DNA from: Dendrophyllia cribrosa
Taxonomy: Eukaryota > Cnidaria > Anthozoa > Scleractinia > Dendrophylliidae
Length of the DNA: 64,000 nt
Direction: 5' to 3'
Assembly (NCBI GenBank): GCA_024195265.1
Contig: JAJLRJ010000010.1
Location: 8,976,503 to 9,040,502, forward strand
Below the pieces are notes generated by a model. The model made no database searches. It was not told the DNA's origin and saw only the letters and a list, made by a program, of their open reading frames with translations. Position numbers and translations under genes: made by a program. Positions 1 through 12,500 of this stretch are shown one piece after another (position 1 is the first letter of the stretch; each line of letters opens with the position of its first letter).

Positions 1-78
1 AGTGAATCTGAGACAAAGAAAAAATTAAATTAAACTGGTTGGAAATTTTCAAACCAAAGATAAAATTTGAACCACAAC
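1..78. mobile_element. palindromic MITE family A, right half
   Basis: Ends GATAAAATTTGAACCACAAC, the right arm of the palindromic element seen whole at 7877-8047; the left half lies outside the window. Confidence 0.7.
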
Positions 79-300
79 TTACATGTAGACTAGTGATTAC
101 ATGTTGACTTAATTATTTAATAATTTTTTTTTTCATTTAATCAAAAATCTGTTACAAAACCAATTCAGTCAGGTTTGTTGTGGCATCTGTTACATTCTTG
201 TGGAAAAGTTACAACAGATACTGTACAACTGGTGTGTACAGTGTGGACTACCGGTATTTTAAATCAATTGATATTTAACATTTTGTTGTCTTTTTAACAG

Positions 301-582
301 TTCCGCCAACGATCACTCTCAAATCTCCACTTACTGTCACGATAGATGAAGGTAATGAAAGAACATTATTATGTGTTGCCAGTGGCAACCCCACACCATC
401 TATCACATGGACAAAAGGCAATACTGTCGTGCAGCAAACTTCACCAAGCTACACCAACACTAACTACACCATAACATCAGCAACCAAGGGTGATGCAGGG
501 ACATACACATGTACAGCTAGAGTTACTGCACCTGGAGTGTCTCTATCGCCTGATTCTTACTCATTTTTTGTGACAGTGAGAT
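301..582 (+). CDS. RTK exon: Ig-like domain 1 (numbering within window)
   Basis: Acceptor TTTTTAACAG precedes 301 and donor GTAAGT follows 582. Phase 1 in and out, 94 codons. Typical Ig signature: LLCVAS, then a Trp in ITWTK, then YTCTA. Its last 32 bases plus donor are duplicated near 1856. Confidence 0.88.
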
Positions 583-3500
583 GTAAGTACCCTTGACTCA
601 CATGTATTATGCCCTGGTATTAAACTGATGCAGTTATAAATGTTACCATGGAATATCGAAGTGAGTGCACTGATTGTCAGCAGTAGTTCCATGTAGTGCA
701 TATGTTGTAGTTCAATTTTATCCTTGGTTCAATTTGTATTTTCCTTTGTTTTATATTCATTATCATATATTAGCATAGTAAAGAACAATGAAAAATAGAA
801 ATTGAACCAAGGATAAAATTGAGAACCTCCATTGTGATAACAAGTTGACGTTAAATTGTTGGAAATAATTGCTGCGAGCCTCCCGGCGAGAAGCACACTA
901 ATCTTTGGTGTGCCTGTGGTTCCTTGGGTTCCCTGCGCCTTATGTTATGCAGCAGTCTCGATTTCGTTTGTCACGATTTTGAGAAAGCGTATGTCCAGCG
1001 GTGTCATCATAACTTAGATGCGCCTGGCTCTGGATGAGTCTTTCGCCATACATAGCACGTGCTTGCTTAATGCTGGACGATTTAGTGACATTTCACGGGG
1101 AGACAATGTTCTTTTATGAGTTTTTCAGCATTGTTACGTGCTCAAAGTTTGCTGATTGAACAATGGATCACAAAGAGCATTCATCAACGTCACGAACGAT
1201 TTAGTGACATTTCACGGGGAAGGCAATGTCCTTTTGAGTTTTTCAGCGTTGTTACTTGCTCAGAGTTTGTCGATTGAACAATGGATCACAAACAGCATTC
1301 ATCAAGGTCACGAACGATTTAGTGACATTTCACGGGGAAGGCAATGTTCTTTTATGAGTTTTTCAGCATTGTTACGTGCCAAGAGTTTGCCGATTGAACA
1401 GTGTTTCACAAAGAACTACTTATAATGGTATCAATGATAATTCGAAAATGATGGTAATTGACCCTGGCCAATAATAAATAAATCTATGAAATTATCAAAA
1501 TCTGTATGTACATTAAATTTCCGTTATGTTTTATTATACTGCCCAGCATCTGCTCGCAGCATTATCATTACAATCTGTAACCTCTAGTTTAATTTTAATA
1601 ACAAATACATGTAGGAAGGAAATTTCAGTGTACAAAAAAATGGATATGAATATCGCCCATTTTTGCTTTTAAACTACCCGCACACCACCATTTTGAATTT
1701 TTATGACGTTATATGGTTGCTGCTTTTGTTATAGATCAACGTTCTTTTGTTTGGAACAATAGACCATTTTTCAATATAATTATTAAAATTCATACTTGGC
1801 TCCGAGGCTTGGGGGAATAAAACAAATTAAAGAAATCACAGTTGTGGTGCACAAATGATTCTTACTCATTTCTTGTGACAGTGAGATGTAAGTACACACA
1901 TTTGTGGTGCACAAAATCAATTGATTGCATGTACTGTACAAGACTGCTCCCCACATAAATGTAAAGTTAACAGCAAAAAATATAAGCAACTTACCATGCG
2001 TCTGCTGCTGAGGTCTTGTCCTTTATACACTTTGGTGTACATTTACATTATAACTGAACATTGTCTTCAATTTTCTTCTTTCAGACAAGCCTCAAGTAAC
2101 CTTTTTGACAAGTACCCAAACAGAAAACAATGGGTTTGATGTATCATTCACTTGCCAAGCAGAGGCTGTTCCTACTTCTATCACATACAGCTGGTTCAAA
2201 GACGATGGAAGTCAGAAACTAGCATCCAATGGCGATTATGTTGTTAATGGTCGAGTTTTGACAGTGAAGCAAATTAAAAAGAGCAGTGCTGGCCGATACA
2301 GCTGTTCTGGGAAAAACGATGTGGGGGAAGGAGAAAAAAAGTCTACTTTCCTCATTGTGAACTGTGAGTTACTGCCTTCTATTTACAGTTAAAGTTCCCC
2401 ACAACAGCCACCGCTAAACAATGTTCTTATTTTTAACTCATGAATATGCAAAGCGTAGAACAAGATATACAGCTGTTGGACAAAATTTAACTCAATTGCT
2501 TGAATGATCAGCTGTTAACATTGAGCCCGCAAAATGTAATGGTCACCTGTCTTACCCAAGGAGAGAGCATTGCGGGGAGGGGAGGGTGGGGAGCTTGCTA
2601 CACTGTACAAGGGGTGGGGGTTGGTGGAGCAAAATGCCTACACGTAGCCTGAGAGGGGAGGGTTGGTAGTCATGTACTGGTCATCTGTCTTACCCATTGG
2701 TATGACGTAGGAGTAAGTGGAGGGCAGGGAGTTGGACAAGGGGCGGAGGTTGGTGGAGAAAAATGCCTACATGTAGGAGAGGGGAGGGTGGGGAGCTTGC
2801 TACACTGTACAAGGGGTGGGGGGTTGGTGGAGCAAAATGCCTATGTGTAGGAGAGGGGAGGGTTGGTAGACATGTAGTGGTCATCTGTCTTACCCATTGG
2901 GATGACATAGGAGTGAGTGGAGGACAGTTGGACAAGGGGTGGGGGGTTGGTGGAGCAAAATGCCTACATGTAGGAGAGGGGAGGGTTGGTAGACATGTAG
3001 TGGTCACCTGTCTTACCCATTGGGATGATGTAGGAGTAAGGGGAGGGCAGGGAGTTGGACGAGGGGTGAGGGGTTGGTGGAGAAAAAATTAATGCCTACA
3101 TGTACATGTAGGAGAGAGGAGGGTCAAAGCTTGTTTTTATGCACAAACTGGCTCATTGGAGCCATTGAACTTGTCTCAGCTTCCGATCCATTGACTCACA
3201 ACCACCTATTGATATCCTCCCTTTAACAACCATTTTGTTACAACAGGTGGAATATTTTGGTCCAAGCTTGGTGGCTGTTGTAGAGAGGTTTGATCATGTG
3301 CTACATTTTTTAGAATGTAATTCTTAAATGACCATTTTCAACCAGTGTTCCTTACACGCCACTGCTGTTGTCATTATCCAGGGAATGGCAGCGTAGGCTC
3401 AAATGCTGAAGTGTTGGAATCATGTACTTCAGATGTGAGATAAATTACATGGCTGTTTTAAAGTTTAGTTCAGTCCTCAAACAAGAAAAGATGGTACAGA

Positions 3501-6500
3501 ATGAGTAATTAAAAATATTTGACATGCAATATGCAATGTGTAAATGACCAAGAGTGATTAAAGGAAAAAATCTTTAAACTATTATACAGTATTGCCACTG
3601 CGGTTCTGTGGTACTGTAAAACATAATAATAAAAAATAAATGTTGTTTACATGTAGTCATTAAGGAGTTTAAGCAACGACGACATCAACGCCATGGAAAA
3701 CGTCACTTGAAAAAAGGATTCGCGCTTTTTTAAACTACTTTGCAGTTGTTCCAATTTGTTTATTTTGTCTCATTTGTCTTGATTGTCCAGTAGCTGAATT
3801 TGAAGGGATGCATGGGTTTTCAGTTCAAACGGAGAAAGGAAAATTAACCGTCGTGTGTTCACGTTCTCCACAAAACCTATAATTTGATCATTAATTTGAC
3901 GTTGTTTTGCAGGGAACGGCAAAGAAATGTACCAAAATGTAAAATGCTTGTGCAGAGGCATTGTTTTGTGCCGTTCTCGCTGCCGTCGCCATCGTGGTTG
4001 TTTATTAATAAGCTCCTGATTATTGGCTTGAGAGACGTCACTCTTGTTTACTGATCAAACTTTTCCTTGCCTTTCAGATCCCCCTCAGACAGTCACAGTC
4101 ACTCCTAATCCACCAGTAGACGTGCCACTGTCAGGTAGTACAACACTGACCTGTCAGGCTGATGGGCATCCAGCTCCGTCATTCTCTTGGAAATTTAATG
4201 GCAAGGTTTTGAACGGAGCTCAACAAAACACTTTGTTGTTGACAAACATAGAAGTTAAAGATGCTGGTACTTACACTTGTATCGCAAGCAACTTTCGTGG
4301 CAGCAATGAAACCACAAGAGTGGTAAATGTAGAATGTAAGTGAGATTACAGAATAATTATTTTATACAAAAAACGTCATGTATGTAGTAAAAAGGTTAAT
4401 GTACACTGTACCTTATAACAAAAAAGAGCATTTTCATAATTTTTTAACCTTTAAACACCCAAGAGTGCCAAAAATTAAAATGTAAGAAAAATCCAACAAT
4501 TCATTTTGTAAAATATTGAAAAACAAATGGGTACCATCGAAAAAACTGCCAAAGAGGTTTCATTTAAATGGTCACACCATAGGATTTCGTTGACAGACTC
4601 AAAAGTTAGAATTACTGTAATTGACTCTGAGAGTGAGCATTAAACATTGGCATTTTTTGTTAATCCTACATGTATGAAATTCCAAAAGGTACATAATGTA
4701 GTTGACTTGGATTAATATGGAATTACTGAAAATTCAGTGTCAGGCACTTTGTAAAAAATTCATGTTTAACCCTTTCACAGCCAAGTTTTTCTCAAATTTT
4801 ATTCTCTCCATGGCCAAAATATTTTATTTCCCAAGTAGCGTAAGGCGACTATTGTTGTCTTTGGCCACTAATGTCTTATGGGTAAGGTGGCTGTGAAAGG
4901 GTTAAGGTATTTAGTCTTTGTTTGAGACAGGTCAGCCCATGTACACATCAAAGTCGTGCATTGGTATTATAGGGAGTAACCGTTATTTCTTTTTCAGATC
5001 AACCTGATGTTACAAATTTTACGACTGGAACTCCAGGCAATGCAGTAGTACAAGGAACACAGGTGACTCTTACATGCAGTGCAAATGGTTACCCAGCTCC
5101 GACATACACCATCACAGGTGGAAACCCAGCAGTGTCACAGGGACAGGGTAGTCCTGTTGTGATCAACAGCGTGCAGCTGAGCCATGAAGATTCACCGTAC
5201 AAATGTGTACCAAATAACAAAGTAGGAAATGGACCATCTAAAAGCCTTAATATTGTTGTACAAGGTTAGTGCTGGCATTTGCCTTGACTCCATATGACGA
5301 GCTATGGAGGCGTGGTGGTGTAGTGGTTAGGGCGTAATGATCTTCAGATCTCAAGGGTTGGTGGTTCAAGGCCTGGTCTTTTTTCTCTTCTATTGTTTCT
5401 TGTGTTGTTTCCTTAGACAAGAAACTTTACTCTCCATTGTCTCTCTCCACCCAGGTGTATAAATGGGTCCCGATTACCCTGTGATGGACTAGCATCCCAT
5501 CCAGAGAGGGGCTTGGGAGGGGAGGGGAGTAGCAATATTTCTCCCTCAATGGGATTCAAAGCCATGACCTCTGCAATTCTGGGGCAAATACTCTACAAAT
5601 GTTTTTAGGCTCTAATTATTGCAGCTCCTTCAGTTGCTGTATAACTGCGATGATCACATTCTCTCTAAATTGATCTTTCTACCCCACACGTTAATTTACA
5701 TGTATTTTCATATTCACAGAACCAGTTGAGAGAATTATGTTTGGCAGAACCTATTAATACACCTGGTGGGGCACCAAAGGCTTCAACAGATCGAAAGTCA
5801 TGTGTTTATGTTTGTTTTGATAATTCAATGTAATTTAAAGGGATATTTGTTTCAGCTACCAATTATCGATCTTTTCAGATGTCATAGCTGAAAATGCAAC
5901 ATGCCAAAAGTATTAGTAATAAAATCCTTTCCTGTGAAAAAGTAACTGTCCAATTGTAATTTCCAAGAATTTTGTAAGGGAGCCATTTACCTCCCAAAAT
6001 TTGAAGCTGGACTTTAATTCTGAGAACCAAAATAAGCATAGTTTTTATTGCATCTGAAAACATCAGTTGACATCTGGTTTGAGAACCTTAGTATGGATAG
6101 GGCAGTATGAGCATCCCCAACAGCTATTTGGTGAAACAATTTGTTGGGTGCCCCTGACCTGGGTTGAGATGTGAACCAAAGTTTTGTGTGAAAGGCAAAA
6201 CATAATGGCTGATACCAGCAGTTGAACTATCACACTGAGATTGTTCAACATGGTAACCACTTGATACTAACATGCCTCCGCAAAACAACTGATATGGGCT
6301 AACAAAATAAATCATTTCAGATTTACATGTAAGCTGATGGCAGGCTCCATTAGAAGAAGTTATTCAGCAAAACGTATTTTATGAGTCATTATTTTTCATA
6401 AAACTGCCCAGCTGTATTTCACCACTTTTGCTTGAATAAAATTGTTCCTTTTACAAAATTTTAACAAAAGCACAAGCACAAAGAAGAAAATAAAACAACC

Positions 6501-9500
6501 TTTTTAACTTATGGACATATGAAGCGTTAAATGGGTTATGACAGTGGGATAATACTTCAATTGATTGCTTGACGACTTGCTTGATCTGCTGTTAATATTG
6601 AACCTGCAATACATGTATGTAATGGTCACCTGTCTTACCCATGGAAACGGTGTTGGAGGGTGGGGAGTTAGAGGCAAGGGGTGGGAGGTCTGTGGAGCAA
6701 AATGCCTAGAAGAGGGGAGAATCAGTGGACATTGAGCCCGCAATATATAGTGGTCACCTACCTTACCCATGGTGATGTTGTTGGAGGGAGGGGAGGGTGG
6801 GGATTTGGATGCAGGGGGTGGGAGATCGGTGAAGAAAAACATCTAGGAGAGTGTAGGGAAGGAACGTTTCACATTCACCAGGTTGCTCATAGGAGCTTTT
6901 GATTTGTTCTTGATTGCTTTACCTCTGCTTGCATCACAAATGTACATGTACTTTTCTTGTGTTTGTCCTAATGCTTGTGCTTACATCGCACAGATAAACT
7001 TATCTATTATCAATAAATGGTCTTTACATGAGTGCCATGGGTCCAGTTGTATTATATTCAAACAGTTTGCCTCATTATAAAAGTGAGGCTTGGTGTACAA
7101 CCTTTTATATGAAATGGAAACTTATTAATTTTCTCTTGAAAGAAAGGTTGTGCACCAAGCTTTGTTTCACTGATAACAAGGCATAAAGCATCTCGGAAAT
7201 TTTTCATTGTTCTGTTGATGCCCAGTTATGACCAAAATGGTGCAACTGAGATGAATAATTTACCATAATTATGTCACAAATACGTCAGCATTTATGTCCC
7301 ACATGCATAAAACAACAAGCCCCTTGTCTTCAATACTCACCTCTTGTTTCATATATTTCACAGTTCGTCCAAATTTTAATCCTGCTCAAACATTGCCAAC
7401 AACCAAACAGACAAAGAATGAAAGTGACACTATGAGCTACACCTGTACGGCTCAAGCAAAGCCTGCTGCAGAATTTCAATGGATGTTGAATGGACAAAAT
7501 CTGACAAATGGTTCACTTTACAGCATCGCAGCATCAATTTCTGGGCCATCCTCCAAGCTGTTTACCACCTTTGGGTCTCTCACCATTAACCAACTCACTT
7601 GGCAGCAAAATGGACAATTTTCCTGTATGGCTGTCAATGCTGCTGGCAATGTGAGACAAAATACAGAACTTGAAGTCAGATGTAAGTAACTACCTTCAAA
7701 TTTGTTTAACTCTTTCTCTGCCAGTCTGAAATGTTGAGTTGGGTTTTTATAGTTTTTATAATAAAATTATGGTCCAACCTTTTGAGTGTATTGCTGAAGT
7801 TCTAACATACATACTTTTTTGTGGTACTGTTAGTTGTTTCAACAATTTTTAGAAGAAAAAATAGGCATGCAACAAATATATATGTTGTGGTTCAAATTTT
7901 TCTTTGGTTTGAAAATTTTCAAACCAGTTTAATTTTTATCTTCCATTGTCTCAGATTCATTATCATATTCTGAGACAAAGGAAAACAAAAATCAAACTGG
8001 TTTGAAAATGTTCAAACCAAAGAAAAATTTAAACCACAACATATATATTAAGTCAATACTATGCAAGTGCATCATTAAGTTAATAGCGTGCAGAAATTTA
8101 AAACAAAAAACAAAACAAACAAAAAACACACCAGAGAAATGCTGCTGTTTAGCAGAGTGCTTTTCACACTTGAGTACTTACTCAACAGTGCATAAGGAAC
8201 AAGTTTGCTACTTCCTTTATAAAAATTTGTTTAATGTCCCACTCGCCATATTTTGGTGCCACTACAGATGCAAAATGAATATTATACCTGTATAATGAAC
8301 AGTACTCACTCACTCACTCATTCCCATTACGCTGGTGCATGTAGGGCAGCAATGTGGTCTCTCCACTTCTGCCGGTCTTTTGCCATAACTCCATTGCTGC
8401 TCCAGGTTTTTCCCATCTGCATCATTTCCGTCCATTGCCACGTGATCTTCGGGCGTTTTTTAAAAAGTACATGTAAAGTCACGAACAGCCCAACTAAAAA
8501 TCGCAAACCGAGAATGAACGAACGGAAGGGCAGCCAAAATGAGGCACAGAAAGTCAGAACACAATTGAAAGGACAACTGAGCCCATGAATGACTGAATAA
8601 CAAGGTGACTGGCAACCGAACGTGAAAACCAGCCAAGAAAGTAGCAAAGAAAGAAACTTTACTGCGCCTTTCGATAACATGCGGACTCTGAAATTTAAAA
8701 CCCAACTCAACATTTGCGTTTACGCTGCCGTCAATCATCTTAGCCTACCTCTCAGGAAACATATCCTCCCTTTCAATGAGTTCAAAAGGTCACCTCCGTG
8801 CATTACATGTATGATTGGTAGATTTCGATCCATTTTGTTTCTCTTTTTTACATGGTCCGTTGGCTTTCATTCATATTATTAATTATGATTGACGGCAGGG
8901 AATAATGCAGCCGTTGGTGGAGATTTGAATTTCAGATTCCGCATGTTATTGAAAGGCGCAGTAATATGTGGCTAATGTTATCATTTATGTTAAAACATTA
9001 GTTTCACCCTAAATGTTTGTCTGGACCAATGGGCGAAATAATTCGTTTGTGTCAAACCGTCACATACAACAAAAAGTCCAACTTAAAAAGTAAAAGACAT
9101 GAACAGCTAAACTCGACCCTCCTTCACTTTCCCTTTGGCATCTAATGCAGGGCAGTCTTGGTGATGGAGGCTTCTTGGCGGGTGGTATGGCCAATCCACC
9201 TCCAGCGCCTCCTCATCAGAATGGTAGCCATAGATTGGGTTCTACACCATTCGAGCAGGTCTTTGTTTGAAATGGTTTTGGGCCAAAAGATGCTCAGTAT
9301 CCAACAGAGGCTCTTGGTGTGAAATGTAGCTGATAGCTTTGTCAAGTCCTTCTCAGTCAATAATAATAATTAATAATAACGATAATAATAACATATTTTA
9401 CCAGAGTAAACCCTTCAGCAAAAGCTGTTAATAAATGGGTGCCCTGGGCTAATAATAATAATGATAATAATAATATTAAATTAGATTATCATAAATTATA

Positions 9501-12500
9501 GAAAACAGTTTCTGAAGATAGGTGCTTTGTACATTGAAATTACAACAGGTTCATGTCATTCAAAGTAAAAAGTTATCACCTCCTGTGGTCTGACCTCTTG
9601 AAAGTGACCACCTTGCCTTTGCATTTTGCAATTGGGTGGTCGTTTACTGAAGGTTCAATCTTTAATCTTCTCTACAGTTGTACTTTACTTTTGTTTTGTT
9701 GTCAGATCGACCAGTTGTTCAAACTCTTGCTGATCATCCTCAAAATCTGACACTGTCAGAGGGAGCAACAGCAACGTTCAACTGTAAAACAATCGGTAAC
9801 CCACCAACCACTGGACACAAGTGGCAGTTCAATGGAAATGACATTTCAGGAGCAGGTTGCAGTAGTTGTATATCTGCACAAACTTTAACAGTACTTTCAG
9901 TGACTCAGCAGGATGCAGGATGGTATTCCTGCATTGGATCGAATTCAATGGGGGATGGACCACCAGCGAAAGCACAGCTTTTAATTAAGCGTAAGTTATG
10001 AGTTGTCACACTGTTACAGGGTCAGAAACCACCGTAGCCTGACCTTTATTGTAAACTCTAAAAATACTGTAGTACACATAATTATCATAATCCTAAAACC
10101 AGGGATGCTAACATAATTACAATGCAATTACACACCATGAAAAACCGAAATCTTAGGGAGGGTAGGTGATCGGAGTGGAAAGGACAGAAATGGCAGACAC
10201 AACAAAAGCGCCCGCCTTTCAGGTCACATGACCTATACCCAGGCCCCAGCGGTGTGTGAGAAAAATATTTTCCACCAATTTCATTTCACTCAACTGGTGG
10301 ATAATTAACCTGTAGAGAGCTATAGCCTTTTTACTATGTCAAAATGCTTTACGTATTTTTTATGAAGTTTTGTGTTTTCAATTTTGGGATAAACAGGGTC
10401 CCTATGCATACCAGCCTCTCTCTTTATCTCTCTCTTGCTGACCACCACAACTTTCGGAAAGCAGGCATCAACATTAGTTTTAACAATTTTAATTCTCTCT
10501 GAGATAAACTAGAATTATCAAAAAATGGAAGTCGAAGAATTAATTAATACATGTACGTACATGAAAATTTCTGGTAAATTATTATATCTAACCCAAATCA
10601 TCATCATTATCATCAGCATTGTTGTTGTTATCATACAGTACAGTCTTAACCCTTTCACTCCCAGAGTCAATTATGGAAACATATACTGTAATGTACTTCT
10701 AACTTTTGAGTCTGTCATTGAAATTCTATTGTGTGACCATTCAAATGAAACCTCTTCAGCAATACTTTTGCATGGTACCTTTTGTTTTTCAATATTTCAC
10801 AAACTTTTGATCAATTTTTTCGATTTTGAGTTTTCAGCTTTTTTGCCCACTTCAATCCCTAAATAACATGATGGAAGCGAAAAAAGTCCGGAAATAAAAA
10901 TTAAAACCGTAAAAATCGCGCCTGGAATGCACATACCACAAGGCTTCCGCCATTTTGAGCCTAATTACTCGAAATCACGTGCTATGTCATCCGGGCCCTC
11001 TTTGCGTGACGCGGCCCAAATCATTTTAGGCCCGTATCACTGACTGTTATTTCATAAACACCTCAGGATGTTTTTAGTACTGTATTGGTCTTATGATGGA
11101 CTGTATTAGATAAACTGTGTCAGATAAACCAACAATTATTGGCTGCATCAAATTTGGGGTTTTACTTGAATAATGTTTGATCTTAGGCACTTTTGGGCGT
11201 TAAATGGTTAAGTTAGCCTGCACTGGGGTCATATCAGAATGCCATATCACTAACAAACACATTTCTGGATTTTTTTAGTATTGTGTTGGTCTTCATTTAT
11301 TTATTATTTTGTACAGATAAACCCACAGTTACCGGCTTCCCTCAAAGTGTGTACACCGTCAACGAAACTAACAATGTTACTATGGTGTGCCGGGCTGATG
11401 GTGTTCCAGAACCCAGCATCAGTTGGACAAAGACAAACAGTGGTACGGATGTTGGATTCGGGGAAGAGTTTCACATAATAAACACAAGAAGCAGTGATGA
11501 TGGTGCATACACTTGTACTGCCACAAATGAGCTTGGCAGCGATTCCAGAGGACTCACACTCCACGTTCAAAGTAAATTATTCATTTCTTGTTTTATATCC
11601 AGCAGTACTATAAATATAGGAGGCGCGATGGTGTAGTATTTAGCGCGTTGGACTTCAGATTTCAAGGCCGGTGGTTGAAGGCCCGGTCTTGTTTCTGGTG
11701 TTGTTTCCTTAGATAAGAAACTTTGCCCCACATTGTCCCTCTCCACCCAGGTGTACAAACAACTACAGGCGACAAAATGCTAGGGTAACCCTGCAATGGA
11801 CTAGCATCCCATCACTCAACTATGGCTTTAAAGCTGCCAAATAACTTGTATTATTTTAATTAAATTGTAGCTTTAACATTCCTGTTGTATTGAGCTTCAA
11901 CATTTTTGTTGTAGCATTTTGTAGCATTTTTTTGTTGTTGTAACTATTCGCTTATTAATCTTCGTTACCTTAAGCTTCCTAATGGCCCTCTATATAAGTT
12001 AGCGCTCCATTATATCTTTGTTGCGTTTGATAATGGTATTTACTCTTGTTTGTTTGTTGTTTTTTTTCTTATACTTATATTTTAAGTTTGCAAGATGTTC
12101 TTCGGACTTGTAATCATTTTATATTTTTTTGTTTGAACATGGTTGTTTTGCTTCCTTTTAACTCGTGAATACGCGAATCAATGAACGAGTTATAGCAGAC
12201 AGGGTTAAATATGCAAATTTTCACTCCTTCCTTCCAACTATAGACTGTAAACTTTTGGTAATTCTTCTGACCAGTGCATAAAGCTTGTGCATATAATTTA
12301 CATGTTACAAATGCAAAAGGGAATGGTCACCTGCCTTACGGCGTGGGAGGCATGGGAGGGTGGGGAGTTAAAGAGGAGGGGTCGGTAGAGCAAAACAAGT
12401 AATAGAGGGGAGGGTCTCAGGGTTTTTTCTATTCACGAGTTGGCTCATAGGAGTCTTTAATTGGTTCAAATAAAAAAGGTCAATAATAATATTGTAACTA

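Noticed and set aside
1156..1425. 89-codon frame
   Set aside because: Generated by the 119-bp tandem repeat; protein repeats with the DNA and has no domain.
2690..3092. Pro/His-rich and Gly-rich frames on both strands
   Set aside because: Translation of the G-rich minisatellite; no coding character.
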